A stretch of DNA of 64,000 bases from Oscillospiraceae bacterium (GCA_015067145.1 SVNA01000009.1:1-64000), one strand, 5' to 3'; counted from the first letter of the stretch, positions 43,319-52,408 are shown. Numbers and translations are program-made. The notes: generated from the sequence alone by a model not told the origin.

Positions 43319-44260
43319 ATGGAGTTTTTTACAAGTGCCGATATACCTGTGATGACAAAACTGCTGGAGATTGTATATATAATCATCGGCTTAATATGTC
43401 TGTACACTGCAGGCATAAACCTTTTTGACAGGGAAAATCCGTCCCCCTGGGGCACATCTGCTTTCTGGGGCAGTGTGGGCATTGTCATCGCCTTTGGCAG
43501 GTGGCTGCCCAATATCATAAACGGCGGGCTTATTCTGCTGATGAGCACCAGTGCCATTCTGCGTCTTGTAAAATCCGGGCGGGACCTTGCCCCCACACCC
43601 GAACAGACAAAGGCAAAGTTTGAAAAAATCGGTATGAAAATATTTATACCTGCCCTTTCAATCGGTGCGTTCTCCCTTATTTTTGCCTTTCTCGGCGGAA
43701 ACGCCCTTGTAGGCACAGGCTTTGGTGTTCTGGTGGCTATGGTGCTGCTGTTTGCATTTTCCTCTGACAACAGACCAAAGGTGTTTTTTGACGATGCGGC
43801 GAGATTTCTTTCTATTGTAGGGCCAACAAGTATGCTGCCGCCTCTCCTTGCAGTGCTGGGCACAGTGTTCACCCTTGCAGGCGTTGGAGATGTTATCGCT
43901 GACATTGTGGGCAGAATTATCCCTCAGGGTAATGTAAACCTTGGCATTGTTGTATACGCACTGGGCATGGTGCTGTTCACAATGATAATGGGCAACGCCT
44001 TTGCGGCGATTACTGTTATGACTGTGGGTATAGGTGCACCTTTTGTGCTGGCATACGGTGCTGACCCTGCAGCGATTGTTATGCTGGCACTCACCTGCGG
44101 CTACTGCGGCACACTGCTGACACCAATGGCGGCAAACTTTAACATTGTGCCTGTGGCCATACTTGATATGAAGGACAAGATGGGGGTAATAAAAAACCAG
44201 ATTCTGCCTGCTGTATTTATGATTGTTTTTCAGATAATCTATATGATTATAATAAAATAA
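43319..44260 (+). CDS. DUF979 family membrane protein
   Basis: A 313-residue protein with about nine to ten membrane helices. LLEIVYIIIGLICLYTA, GRWLPNIINGGLI, MGNAFAAITVMTVGIGAPF and GYCGTLLTPMAANFNIVP are family features; the last resembles re-entrant segments of ion-transporter superfamily carriers. It starts one base after DUF969 and lies 12 bases before the peptidase gene. A likely secondary carrier with DUF969. Confidence 0.85.
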   Translation: MEFFTSADIPVMTKLLEIVYIIIGLICLYTAGINLFDRENPSPWGTSAFWGSVGIVIAFGRWLPNIINGGLILLMSTSAILRLVKSGRDLAPTPEQTKAKFEKIGMKIFIPALSIGAFSLIFAFLGGNALVGTGFGVLVAMVLLFAFSSDNRPKVFFDDAARFLSIVGPTSMLPPLLAVLGTVFTLAGVGDVIADIVGRIIPQGNVNLGIVVYALGMVLFTMIMGNAFAAITVMTVGIGAPFVLAYGADPAAIVMLALTCGYCGTLLTPMAANFNIVPVAILDMKDKMGVIKNQILPAVFMIVFQIIYMIIIK

Positions 44261-44272
44261 ACGAGGTATCAG

Positions 44273-45247
44273 ATGAACAAGGAAAAAGCTCTGCGGGGAG
44301 CAAAAATTATAATCGAAAACTGGATGTGTCTGAAAGAAAACGACCGGCTGCTGATTGTTACCGATTCAGGTCATAAAGAAGAAGCGGAACTGCTGAAAAC
44401 CGTTGCCGAGGAAGCGGGCAGCAAGGCGTATATCCATATCACACAGACCAAGGGCAAGCTGGTGGGGGTGTATTTTGATGCCACTCCTCATGCCTTTACC
44501 GAATATGACTATATCATCGGTGCAACCGACTATTCCCTTGTGACCACCGTTGCCGCCAGAACAGCCATAAGAGAGGGCAAAAAGTTTTTGTCCCTGCCTC
44601 TGCACACAAACGACGGACACAGTATGCTGGAGTATGATTTTCTGATGTGCGATACCGACAGAAGCAGAACTGCCGCACAGACCCTTATAAAAAAACTGCA
44701 GCATGCCCATATAATACACGTTACAACCACGCTGGGCACTGACATTTATTTTTATAAAAAGGAGCGTCACGCAAAGTTTTTCAACGGCAAGGTACACGAC
44801 TGTGATGGGTATTCCTCCGCAAGCATAGAAGTGTATGTGCCTGTACAGGAGGACAAAACCCACGGCATTGTGGTGCTGGATGGCTCTTACGGATATATCG
44901 GCAAGGTGCAGACGCCTTTCAACATAACCTTTAACCACGGAAAGATAACAGGGATTGAAGAAAGCAAGGACGGAAATATCCTGAAAGACTTTATAGAAGA
45001 CTATAAAGATGATAAAATGTATACAGCAAGCGAATTCGGCATCGGGCTGAACCCCCTCTCCCATTGCGACGGCAACTGCTATATAGAGGACGAATCCGCC
45101 CTTGGTACCGTCCACATCGGCCTTGGCAGAAACCTTGCCCTTGGCGGTATGTGGGAAGCAAGCGGACATTTTGACCTGACAATCCGTAACCCCGATGTAT
45201 ATGCTGACGGGTTTAAGATAATTCACAGCGGAAAGATAATAATTTAA
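44273..45247 (+). CDS. M29-like aminopeptidase
   Basis: A 324-residue metallopeptidase-like protein of family M29 (AmpS/AmpT). Candidate metal ligands are E254 in ASEFGIGLNP, E272 or E274 in IEDESALGTVHIG, H281, and H299/D301 in SGHFDLTI, arranged as in the family. It is shorter than classical M29 enzymes (about 400 residues), lacking part of the N-terminal lobe. It sits between DUF979 and pyroglutamyl peptidase, so hydrolysis of imported peptides is likely. AGG precedes the ATG. Confidence 0.75.
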   Translation: MNKEKALRGAKIIIENWMCLKENDRLLIVTDSGHKEEAELLKTVAEEAGSKAYIHITQTKGKLVGVYFDATPHAFTEYDYIIGATDYSLVTTVAARTAIREGKKFLSLPLHTNDGHSMLEYDFLMCDTDRSRTAAQTLIKKLQHAHIIHVTTTLGTDIYFYKKERHAKFFNGKVHDCDGYSSASIEVYVPVQEDKTHGIVVLDGSYGYIGKVQTPFNITFNHGKITGIEESKDGNILKDFIEDYKDDKMYTASEFGIGLNPLSHCDGNCYIEDESALGTVHIGLGRNLALGGMWEASGHFDLTIRNPDVYADGFKIIHSGKIII

Positions 45248-45259
45248 GGAGATTTATAT

Positions 45260-45904
45260 ATGAAAATTCTCGTTACAGGCTTTGACCCTTTTGACAAAGA
45301 AAAGATAAACCCTGCTTATGAAGCGGTAAAGCTGCTGCCCGATAAAATAAACAGTGCGGAAATTATAAAAAAAGAAATTCCCACCGTTTTCGGCAAAGGT
45401 GCCTGCGAGATGGAAAAGGCCATTGAACAGCACAACCCCGACTATGTCATCTGTGTGGGACAGGCCGGCGGCAGAAGCAGCATATCTGTAGAAAAGGTCG
45501 CCATAAACTTTATCGATGCAAGAATCCCCGACAATGAGGGCAATCAGCCTGTAAACACATCCATTATACCTGACGGAGCAACCGCCTTTTTCTCCTCCCT
45601 GCCAATAAGGGCTATGGTGGAAAATGTGCGTGAACACGGCATACCCGCCAACATCTCCTACTCTGCAGGTACATTTGTATGCAACGAGATTATGTACCGT
45701 CTGCTGCATCTGATTGACAGTAAATATCACCATATTAAAGGCGGTTTTATCCACGTGCCATATACAACGTCACAGGCTGCTGCAAAACCCGACGGCACTG
45801 CAAGCATGGACGAAAAAACAATCGCCAAAGGGTTGGAATACGCCATACTTGCCATTGTGCAGAACAAGGAGCACAGCGGCGGCAATATGGGCACAACACA
45901 CTGA
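45260..45904 (+). CDS. pcp: Pyrrolidone-carboxylate peptidase
   Basis: A 214-residue cytoplasmic cysteine peptidase that removes N-terminal pyroglutamate. The triad is visible: E79 in ISVEKVA, C141 in YSAGTFVCNE and H165 in GGFIHVPY. TGFDPFDKEKINPA is the usual N-terminus. AAGGAG lies 8 bases upstream of the ATG. It is the last gene of the DUF969-DUF979-M29-pcp operon and is followed by a terminator. Confidence 0.95.
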   Translation: MKILVTGFDPFDKEKINPAYEAVKLLPDKINSAEIIKKEIPTVFGKGACEMEKAIEQHNPDYVICVGQAGGRSSISVEKVAINFIDARIPDNEGNQPVNTSIIPDGATAFFSSLPIRAMVENVREHGIPANISYSAGTFVCNEIMYRLLHLIDSKYHHIKGGFIHVPYTTSQAAAKPDGTASMDEKTIAKGLEYAILAIVQNKEHSGGNMGTTH

Positions 45905-45916
45905 TTTTTCACAAAG

Positions 45917-45948
45917 AAAAAAGACACATCGCATGATGTGTCTTTTTT
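45917..45948 (+). terminator. Terminator after pcp
   Basis: Stem AAAAAAGACACATC/GATGTGTCTTTTTT with a short loop. It would also stop transcripts leaving tRNA-Thr on the minus strand. Confidence 0.9.
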
Positions 45949-46023
45949 GGAGCTGTTAAGCGGATTCGAACCGCCGACCTCTTCCTTACCAAGGAAGTGC
46001 TCTGCCTACTGAGCTATAACAGC
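45948..46023 (-). tRNA. tRNA-Thr (GGT)
   Basis: A 76-base tRNA with encoded CCA. Acceptor GCTGTTA/TAACAGC, anticodon arm CTTCC-TTGGTAA-GGAAG with anticodon GGT, T arm CGGCGGTTCGAATCCGC. All stems pair. Confidence 0.97.
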
Positions 46024-46190
46024 GAGCATAGCGAGCTGTTTCAACGTTCTGACAGCAGGTGTGCAAGCAACTGCAATGCACAAGCATTGAATTGTGCAAC
46101 AATTCTGTCAGGTTGTTATAACATCAAAGTTGTTTCAACCTCTTATTTACAGAAAAAGCAACTGTCCTTGCGGATAGTTGCTTCTTCTTT
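46024..46190. other. Spacer between tRNA-Thr and tRNA-Asp
   Basis: It includes a hairpin terminator next to tRNA-Asp and a repeat GTTGAAACA that appears twice on the minus strand. I see no well-spaced promoter for tRNA-Thr; a weak one may start near 46130. Confidence 0.35.
46152..46184 (-). terminator. Hairpin terminator after tRNA-Asp
   Basis: Stem AAGCAACTGTCC/GGATAGTTGCTT with one mismatch, followed by T residues on the minus strand. Confidence 0.65.
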
Positions 46191-46267
46191 TGGCGACCCG
46201 AATGGGGCTCGAACCCACGACCTCTAGCGTGACAGGCTAGCGTTCTAACCAACTGAACTACCGGGCC
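46191..46267 (-). tRNA. tRNA-Asp (GTC)
   Basis: A 77-base tRNA with encoded CCA. Acceptor GGCCCGG/TCGGGTC (one G-U/edge variation), anticodon arm CTAGC-CTGTCAC-GCTAG with anticodon GTC, T arm GTGGGTTCGAGCCCCAT. It lies 20 bases after tRNA-Trp in the same transcript. Confidence 0.95.
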
Positions 46268-46287
46268 ATCAGCAACTGTAAACAATT

Positions 46288-46362
<75 letters not shown>

Positions 46363-46380
46363 TTTACAAGTTGCTAAATT

Positions 46381-46409
46381 ATTATATAACACCGGCAGTC
46401 TGTTGTCAA
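46381..46409 (-). promoter_or_regulatory. Consensus promoter of the tRNA-Trp/Asp cluster
   Basis: Minus-strand TTGACA, 17 bases, TATAAT, about 19 bases before tRNA-Trp. Confidence 0.85.
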
Positions 46410-46446
46410 GGTTTATTTTTAAAATATTTTGCTGTTTTTTCCGAAA

Positions 46447-46481
46447 AAGCAAAAGCACAGCAGAAATTCCACTGTGCTTTG
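46447..46481 (-). terminator. Terminator after the MFS gene
   Basis: Stem AAAGCACAG/CTGTGCTTT with an 11-base loop, followed on the minus strand by TTTTGCTTTTT. Confidence 0.8.
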
Positions 46482-46488
46482 ATAAAGT

Positions 46489-47733
46489 CTATACATCCCT
46501 GTTGTACAAGGGTTTAACCTCGTTTCTGTGGCGGAACATTATAAGGTAAATTGCAGTTACATTTATCACCATCATGCCGATGAGGATTGTTCTTTCCGGT
46601 AAAAACTCGCCCAGAGAACCCGCCACAATCTGACCTGTGAGGGTACCCATTGTGGTTATCATCTGGAATGTGCCGTTAAAGCGGCCGCGTACTGTATCGG
46701 GAACATAGCTTTGTGTTGCGGAGATGCGGATGTTGAAACTGGTAACGCTTATGATGCCCACAAAGAAGAACACCACAAACATCACAGGCACCGGCAGCCA
46801 CAGTTTGAAACCGTCGCATATCGAACAGGCAAAATATACACATATTGCTATGAGGAATTTTTTCTCGGCAGGGTATTTGAATTTATAGTGTATAAGGCCC
46901 CCTGTAAAACGCCCCATAAGACCTGTGGTGGTGATAAGTGTGTATAGGGTTATAACATTTATCGGTACATGGCTGAAAAGCTGTGCGTTGTTTTTGAAAA
47001 ACGGCAGCAGCAGGGTGTTCATCACACCGCCTGCCATATTGCAGACAAAGAAATAGCTGGTGATAACGATAAGGGCTTTTTCTCCTTTGATATATTCCAG
47101 ACCTTTGCGGAAGTCCTCGATATAGTGCTTTGCACCTGAAGATATCTTCCCCTCTCTGCCCTCTTCCTTGTGCTTAATCTGTGTTTCACATACTGCGGCA
47201 ATAAAGAATGTTACGGCATTGAACAGAAACAGCGGTGCAAGGGTGCCCAGCAGATCGTAAACCATGGATGCCACAGGCGTCATAAAGGATGCCAGCGGCA
47301 TAAGCATGCTGGAGATGGAGTAAGCTTTGCGGAAGTTGCCAGCGGTTATAAGGTTGGGATAAAAGCTTTCGTAGGCAACGGTGTATATGCCGTCAATACT
47401 GCCGATGACGATGCAGACTGCAAGCAGTGCGAAAAAGTTGAAGAAATCGGCATTGAGCACAAGAAACATAAACAGATATATAGTTGCCGATGTGAAGTCC
47501 AGCGTGTATATGATTTTTCTGCGGGAAAAACGGTCCACTATCGGCCCTGCCATAATAGGTGCTATAACCTTTGGCATATTGTAGAACACCATAAAAAGTG
47601 AGTACAGAAATGTTGAGTCGGTTTTTTCCAGCACCAGCAGACCAATGGCAAAGCCTGCCACCATATTGCCCAGCATGGATATTGCCGAACCGATTGTTAT
47701 AATTGTAAAATTTTTAGTCCATAAATTCTGCAA
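46489..47733 (-). CDS. MFS transporter
   Basis: A 414-residue carrier with twelve membrane helices, opening LWTKNFTIITIGSAISMLGNMV, and a PIVDRFSRRKIIY loop between helices 2 and 3. It resembles the macrolide/enterobactin exporter type (MFS_3), but no resistance can be claimed from sequence. It is a stand-alone gene facing the tRNA cluster. Confidence 0.88.
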   Translation of the reverse strand: MQNLWTKNFTIITIGSAISMLGNMVAGFAIGLLVLEKTDSTFLYSLFMVFYNMPKVIAPIMAGPIVDRFSRRKIIYTLDFTSATIYLFMFLVLNADFFNFFALLAVCIVIGSIDGIYTVAYESFYPNLITAGNFRKAYSISSMLMPLASFMTPVASMVYDLLGTLAPLFLFNAVTFFIAAVCETQIKHKEEGREGKISSGAKHYIEDFRKGLEYIKGEKALIVITSYFFVCNMAGGVMNTLLLPFFKNNAQLFSHVPINVITLYTLITTTGLMGRFTGGLIHYKFKYPAEKKFLIAICVYFACSICDGFKLWLPVPVMFVVFFFVGIISVTSFNIRISATQSYVPDTVRGRFNGTFQMITTMGTLTGQIVAGSLGEFLPERTILIGMMVINVTAIYLIMFRHRNEVKPLYNRDV

Positions 47734-47807
47734 AACATTTGCCTTCTTCTCTTTGTTGTACCAGATTTATCATACTCCTTAATTTATTAATTGTAAACAA
47801 TATAAAC

Positions 47808-47845
47808 GCAAAAAACCGTGTATGCCACAAGACATACACGGTAAT
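47808..47845 (-). terminator. Terminator after the NSS symporter gene
   Basis: Stem ACCGTGTATG/CATACACGGT with an 8-base loop. On the minus strand a T-rich run follows. Confidence 0.85.
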
Positions 47846-47859
47846 TTTCAGCTGTCTGT

Positions 47860-49203
47860 TTATAACATACTGATTACGTTTGTAATCATAACGATAAGGA
47901 TAAGCACAGGAGCTATAAATTTGATTACAAAGCTGAAATAACCCTTTGCTTTTACACCAAATTTGCCGCCCTGTTCGATTTCATCATAGATAAATTTTGG
48001 TTTGAGAATCCAGCCAACAAGGATAACGATGATAAGTGCACCGATTGTCATGCCGATGTATTCACCGCACCAGTCATAGAAGTCAAGGAAGCCCATGCCG
48101 AGAATTGTAACGTGGCTGAGTTCGCCAAAGCTGAGTGCTACAGGGATACCGAGTGCTGTGATAACAGCACCTGTGCCGATAGCTGCTTTTTTACGGCTGA
48201 TACCTTTATTTTCGCTGAGAACGGATGTTGTAACTTCCAGCATAGAGATGGAGCTTGTAAGTGCAGCAAACAGAACCAGCACAAAGAAGATGAGGCCGAA
48301 GATATTGCCCATAGCCATTTCGTTGAAAACGCTTGGAAGAGTGATAAACATAAGTGCAGGACCTGCATCAGGAGCAAGACCGAGAGCAAATACTGCAGGG
48401 AAAATTGCGATACCTGCAAGGATTGCAGCTGCTGTATCCATAAGAGGAATGATAACAGCGTTCTGCTGGATATTGTCGTCATCTTTGAGGTAAGAACCGT
48501 ATGTAATCATTGTACCTACACCAAGGGAGCAGGAGAAGAACATCTGGGACAAAGCAAGACCAAGTGTTTCAGGTGTGAGCTTGGAGATGTCAGGTTTGAA
48601 AAGGAACTCAAAACCTGCTGCTGCACCAGGCAGTGTTACAGAACGGATGATGATAATGATAAGACATACAAAAAGTGCAGGCATCATAATTTTGGATGCT
48701 TTTTCGATACCGCCTGCGATACCTTTTGTAACAATGAAGATTGTGGCAATCATAAACAGCACAAAGAAGATGATGCCCAGATATGGGCTTGCTGTAAATG
48801 CACCGAAATATTCACCAGGTGCTGCAATCGCATTTGAAGGGCTGAAAACAGCTTTTGCGTACTGAAGTGTGTAGTTTACAATCCAGCCGCCGAGAACTGC
48901 GTAGAAGCCGAGAATGAGCGAAACAGCAACAACGCTGATGTAGCCTGCAAAGCCAAAGCGTTTGTCAAGCTTTTTGAAGATTGTTACAACGTTGGCTTTT
49001 ACCTTTCTGCCCAGTGCGAATTCGCACATCATAACAGGGATACCAACCAGTGCAACGAAAATGAGGTATGCAACGATAAACGCAAAACCGCCGCCCATAC
49101 CTGCTTTGTAAGGGAAGCCCCAGAGGTTACCAAGACCAACTGCGGAACCTACGGAAGCCATAATGAAGCCAAATTTGCTGGCAAATTGTCCTCTTTTTTC
49201 CAT
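47860..49203 (-). CDS. Sodium:neurotransmitter symporter family amino acid transporter
   Basis: A 447-residue NSS (SNF) carrier with eleven or twelve helices. FGFIMASVGSAVGLGNLWGFPY is the Na+/substrate site of helix 1, YVLGGW-like YAVLGGWIVNYTLQY helix 3, and FFVLVLFAALTSSISMLEV helix 8. Bacterial relatives import Trp, Tyr, Leu or Met with Na+. AGGAG precedes the ATG. A 9-base inverted repeat stands just upstream of that site in the leader (about 49218-49253). Confidence 0.92.
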   Translation of the reverse strand: MEKRGQFASKFGFIMASVGSAVGLGNLWGFPYKAGMGGGFAFIVAYLIFVALVGIPVMMCEFALGRKVKANVVTIFKKLDKRFGFAGYISVVAVSLILGFYAVLGGWIVNYTLQYAKAVFSPSNAIAAPGEYFGAFTASPYLGIIFFVLFMIATIFIVTKGIAGGIEKASKIMMPALFVCLIIIIIRSVTLPGAAAGFEFLFKPDISKLTPETLGLALSQMFFSCSLGVGTMITYGSYLKDDDNIQQNAVIIPLMDTAAAILAGIAIFPAVFALGLAPDAGPALMFITLPSVFNEMAMGNIFGLIFFVLVLFAALTSSISMLEVTTSVLSENKGISRKKAAIGTGAVITALGIPVALSFGELSHVTILGMGFLDFYDWCGEYIGMTIGALIIVILVGWILKPKFIYDEIEQGGKFGVKAKGYFSFVIKFIAPVLILIVMITNVISML

Positions 49204-49217
49204 ACTTTTCTCCTATC

Positions 49218-49253
49218 GCAGAAGTTTGATTTTTGACTTGCGCCAACTTCTGC
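49218..49253 (-). promoter_or_regulatory. Leader hairpin upstream of the NSS symporter ribosome binding site
   Basis: GCAGAAGTT at one end pairs with AACTTCTGC at the other, with 18 bases between. The hairpin ends about four bases before AGGAGAA, so it may affect translation or protect the 5' end. Confidence 0.4.
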
Positions 49254-49357
49254 AAATTATTTTTATACAAATAATTTCTATAAATAATACCACACATACA
49301 GATATATTTCAATACAAACAGGTATATTTCCAGCTTAATTGTGAATAATTTGTAAAC

Positions 49358-49392
49358 AAAAAATCACACGGAGTATACCCCCGTGTGAAAAA
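49358..49392 (-). terminator. Terminator after pepV
   Basis: Stem TCACACGG/CCGTGTGA with a 9-base loop, followed on the minus strand by TTTTTTG. Confidence 0.8.
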
Positions 49393-49419
49393 GCTGTTTT
49401 GTAATTATATTTTTATAAA

Positions 49420-50817
49420 TTAAAACTCGATTTCCATAAGTCTTGCTGTTGCGATAATAAGGATTTCAAGGGCTTTCATAAAGCCTTTGATGTCATAGCC
49501 TTCCTCTGCACCGTGAACAGGACCGATAAAATCAGGGAAATAGTCTGTTTCGCTTGCAGATGGTTCAATGCCGAATGCTGCTGCTGCAGGGAAATGACGT
49601 GCGTATGTGCCGCCGCCGATTGTATATGCATCTTCATTTCTGCCTGTTGCATCGTTGTATGCAGAGAGAAGTGCCTGGATTGGTGCGGAGTTTTTGTCCA
49701 CATAAAATGGTTTTACTGTATGAATATTCTTTGTTGTACCGCCAACAGAAGCCAGTTTTTCTGCGAGGATTTTTTCGATTTCCTCACCTGTGATGGATGT
49801 TGGATAGCGGCAGTTGAAGTTCTGCACAAAGCATCCGTCTTCAATCTTCATCATACCGCCGATAAATGTGAGAGGTTCAAAGATGCCGTCGTCGGAAGCA
49901 ACGCCCATACCTTCACCGTAGTTTGTTGCGTGGAGGTCACGGAGCATATTGAAATATTTTTCTTCATCTGCTGTTAAAAGACCGTTATCAAGGCAATAAT
50001 TAACAAGCATACCGATTGCATTCTTTGTACCTTCTGGCATAGCAGCATGGCCGCCGATGCCAAAAGCTTTCATTGTTGCTGTTTCGCCGTCAACTGTGAT
50101 TTCAATGCCGTCAGCTTCAGGAAGTGCTTTGCCCTGATGTTTAACTGTGATGGATGCACGGTCAGGAATAACGTTGGAAGCCACACCTGCTGTGAAATCC
50201 ACAACGTTGCCGTTTTCGATTTTTGCACTTACAAGGTCACCTGATGCCTGACCTTTTTCGCCGCAGCATACAGGGAAGTTTGCATCAGGAGTGAACGCAA
50301 ACACAGGTGCAGGATAGTTTTCAAGGTAGTAATCAAGGTCACGCATACCTGTTTCCTCTTCGCAGCCGAAAAGTGCACGGAGAGTATAAGGCAGTTTTTC
50401 GTAGTTGTCTTTGAAGAATTTGAGCACATACATTGAGAGAACAGCAGGGCCTTTGTCGTCGCATACGCCGCGGCCGATAAGCCAGCCGTCAACTTCACGC
50501 ACTACAAACGGGTCGCCTTTCCAGCCGTTGCCCTCCGGAACAACGTCAAGATGAGCGATGGAAGCGATGTATTCTTCCTTTTCGCCTTTAACCTCTGCAT
50601 AGCCCATATAGCCTTCGCAGTCTTTTGTATCAAGACCGAGACGGCGGCTCATTTCAAGGGCAAGGTCCAGACATTCGCGGTTTTCTTTGCCGAATGGTGC
50701 ATTTTCTTCTGCCGGTCCAAGCAGGCTTCTGATAGCACAGATATCTTTGATGTCCTGAACGATATTTCTTTCGTTTTCCTTTACAAATTCTATAACTTTA
50801 TTGCGAAAATTTTCCAT
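49420..50817 (-). CDS. pepV: Dipeptidase PepV-like (M20 family)
   Basis: A 465-residue zinc dipeptidase. Metal ligands appear in IASIAHLDVVPEG, GRGVCDDKGP, FGCEEETG and a late SETDYFPDFIGPVHGAEE segment. Length fits PepV/PepD. The listed ORF begins 33 codons earlier; ATG at 50817 follows AAAGGAGA. It probably completes breakdown of peptides to free amino acids in the cytoplasm. It has its own promoter and terminator. Confidence 0.9.
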   Translation of the reverse strand: MENFRNKVIEFVKENERNIVQDIKDICAIRSLLGPAEENAPFGKENRECLDLALEMSRRLGLDTKDCEGYMGYAEVKGEKEEYIASIAHLDVVPEGNGWKGDPFVVREVDGWLIGRGVCDDKGPAVLSMYVLKFFKDNYEKLPYTLRALFGCEEETGMRDLDYYLENYPAPVFAFTPDANFPVCCGEKGQASGDLVSAKIENGNVVDFTAGVASNVIPDRASITVKHQGKALPEADGIEITVDGETATMKAFGIGGHAAMPEGTKNAIGMLVNYCLDNGLLTADEEKYFNMLRDLHATNYGEGMGVASDDGIFEPLTFIGGMMKIEDGCFVQNFNCRYPTSITGEEIEKILAEKLASVGGTTKNIHTVKPFYVDKNSAPIQALLSAYNDATGRNEDAYTIGGGTYARHFPAAAAFGIEPSASETDYFPDFIGPVHGAEEGYDIKGFMKALEILIIATARLMEIEF

Positions 50818-50861
50818 AAACGTTTCTCCTTTTGCAGAAAATTTATATTTTGCTATTTTAT

Positions 50862-50890
50862 AGTATAATATGAAACTGTCATAATTACAA
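50862..50890 (-). promoter_or_regulatory. Promoter of pepV
   Basis: Minus-strand TTGTAA, 17 bases, TATACT; leader of about 38 bases. Confidence 0.65.
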
Positions 50891-50900
50891 CATAAAACAT

Positions 50901-50929
50901 TTGTATTATATAACAAGATATGATATCAT
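50901..50929 (+). promoter_or_regulatory. Promoter of the NusG domain II/pdaA pair
   Basis: TTGTAT, 17 bases, TATCAT on the plus strand; start near 50936, about 23 bases ahead of the first ATG. Confidence 0.55.
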
Positions 50930-50958
50930 TATGGCGATAAAACCGAAAGGAAATATAT

Positions 50959-51309
50959 ATGAAAAAACTTTTAAATATAAATACAATCCTCATCGGCATT
51001 GTACTTGTTGCGGGTATTGCAGGTATGCTGTTTATAAACGCAAACAAAACCAGCGGCAGCAAGGCGATTGTGGATATAAACTTTGAAGGTAAACAGGAAA
51101 GGGTGGAAATTGACCTTTCCGTTGACGAAACACACCATATCCAGACCAATCTGCCTGTAACCCTTGTGGTTGAAAACGGCGAAATCTGGTTTACAGACAG
51201 CCAGTGCCCAGACCATCTTTGTGAGGGCTTTGGCAAAATAAGCTATGACGGAGAAAGTGCATCCTGCCTGCCTGCAGGGGTTATTGTTGTAGTAAGCGAA
51301 GGGAATTAG
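50959..51309 (+). CDS. NusG domain II-containing anchored protein
   Basis: A 116-residue protein with an N-terminal membrane anchor (about 8-28) and an outside NusG domain II (DUF1312-like), recognised by FTDSQCPDHLCEGFGKIS and CLPAGVIVVV with two paired Cys. These proteins are frequent in clostridia, often in front of membrane-transport or redox genes. The function is unknown. It lies three bases ahead of pdaA, so they share a transcript. Confidence 0.85.
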   Translation: MKKLLNINTILIGIVLVAGIAGMLFINANKTSGSKAIVDINFEGKQERVEIDLSVDETHHIQTNLPVTLVVENGEIWFTDSQCPDHLCEGFGKISYDGESASCLPAGVIVVVSEGN

Positions 51310-51312
51310 ACT

Positions 51313-52266
51313 ATGAAAGCTGTACGCCTTGTAATAATTGCAGTATTGAGTGTAAGTATGATTGCTGTGGGTATATTTACCGTAGTACAGCTTTCTTCCG
51401 GAAAACCTGATGACAGTTCATCTCAGGTTGTTTCCGAAAGCACAGACTCCTCTGACCTGCTGCTGAATGCACAAAGCGAAGATATTCAGACTGGTGCTCC
51501 TGTTGCAGATGAAACAGAGACAGACGAAACCGGAAACAGCAAGGATGCTGTTAAAATTACTTTGGGTGATATAGAAAGCAAGGATATCTCCGCCCTCAGC
51601 AGTGATGCTGTTACCTGGGGACCCGGCGTAAGCTTCAATGATGACAACCAACCAACTGCCTGTGTTTCCCTGCATGAAAAATACGGAAATCTGGGTGCGG
51701 TTTTTCTCCATGATGACAGCAGAATTTATCTCACCTTTGACCTTGGATATGAATCGGGATATACAAACGATATTCTCGACACATTAAAGGAAAACAATGT
51801 GAAAGCCACCTTTTTTGTGACAGGCAGCTATACCAGAAATCAGGAAGAAATTATAAAACGCATTATCGCCGAGGGACACACAGTGGGCAACCACAGCGAC
51901 ACCCATCCTGATATGACTGCAATCTCTGAAAGTGATGCCGCTAAAGAAATTACATCCGTACACGACATCGTAAAGGAAAAATACGGCTACGAAACATATC
52001 TGTTCCGCTTCCCTGCAGGTACTTTCAGCGAAAAAACGCTGGCTATTGCCGCAGAAAACGGCCACCACAGCGTGTTCTGGTCCTTTGCTTACAACGACTG
52101 GGACAACGCAAACCAGCCCGATGTAACCGAAGCCCTGCAGAAAACAAGCGACCGTCTGCATCCCGGTGCTGTTTATCTGCTGCATCCGATGGAAACAAAC
52201 AGCATAATTCTCGGCGATTTAATCAGAGCCGCAAAGGAAAAAGGCTATGAAATCGGCATAATGTAA
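51313..52266 (+). CDS. pdaA: Polysaccharide deacetylase, PdaA-like
   Basis: A 317-residue exported enzyme: signal anchor (about 5-28), a Ser/Asp/Glu-rich linker (30-100), and a NodB-type deacetylase domain. LTFDLGYESGYT is the variant of the first motif typical of PdaA, HSDTHPDM supplies zinc His residues, and RFPAGTFSEKTL and HPME follow. PdaA makes muramic lactam in the spore cortex, so this hints at sporulation. Related cell-wall deacetylases remain possible. Confidence 0.88.
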   Translation: MKAVRLVIIAVLSVSMIAVGIFTVVQLSSGKPDDSSSQVVSESTDSSDLLLNAQSEDIQTGAPVADETETDETGNSKDAVKITLGDIESKDISALSSDAVTWGPGVSFNDDNQPTACVSLHEKYGNLGAVFLHDDSRIYLTFDLGYESGYTNDILDTLKENNVKATFFVTGSYTRNQEEIIKRIIAEGHTVGNHSDTHPDMTAISESDAAKEITSVHDIVKEKYGYETYLFRFPAGTFSEKTLAIAAENGHHSVFWSFAYNDWDNANQPDVTEALQKTSDRLHPGAVYLLHPMETNSIILGDLIRAAKEKGYEIGIM

Positions 52267-52267
52267 C

Positions 52268-52313
52268 TAAAATACCCGAGCGGATATAAAACATTATCCG
52301 TGCGGGTATTTTT
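52268..52313 (+). terminator. Terminator after pdaA
   Basis: Stem AATACCCG-AGCGGAT against ATCCGT-GCGGGTATT, followed by TTTTTTT. Confidence 0.85.
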
Positions 52314-52345
52314 TTGTTGCGATATTTTTATACACCTGCTTTCTG

Positions 52346-52375
52346 TTGCAAAATACTGCTGCATAGTGTTAATAT
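52346..52375 (+). promoter_or_regulatory. Promoter of the RyR-domain gene
   Basis: TTGCAA, 18 bases, TAATAT, about 27 bases before the expected ribosome binding site. Confidence 0.5.
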
Positions 52376-52408
52376 ATTATATAATCTCTCTTTAAAAGGA
52401 GACTTATC

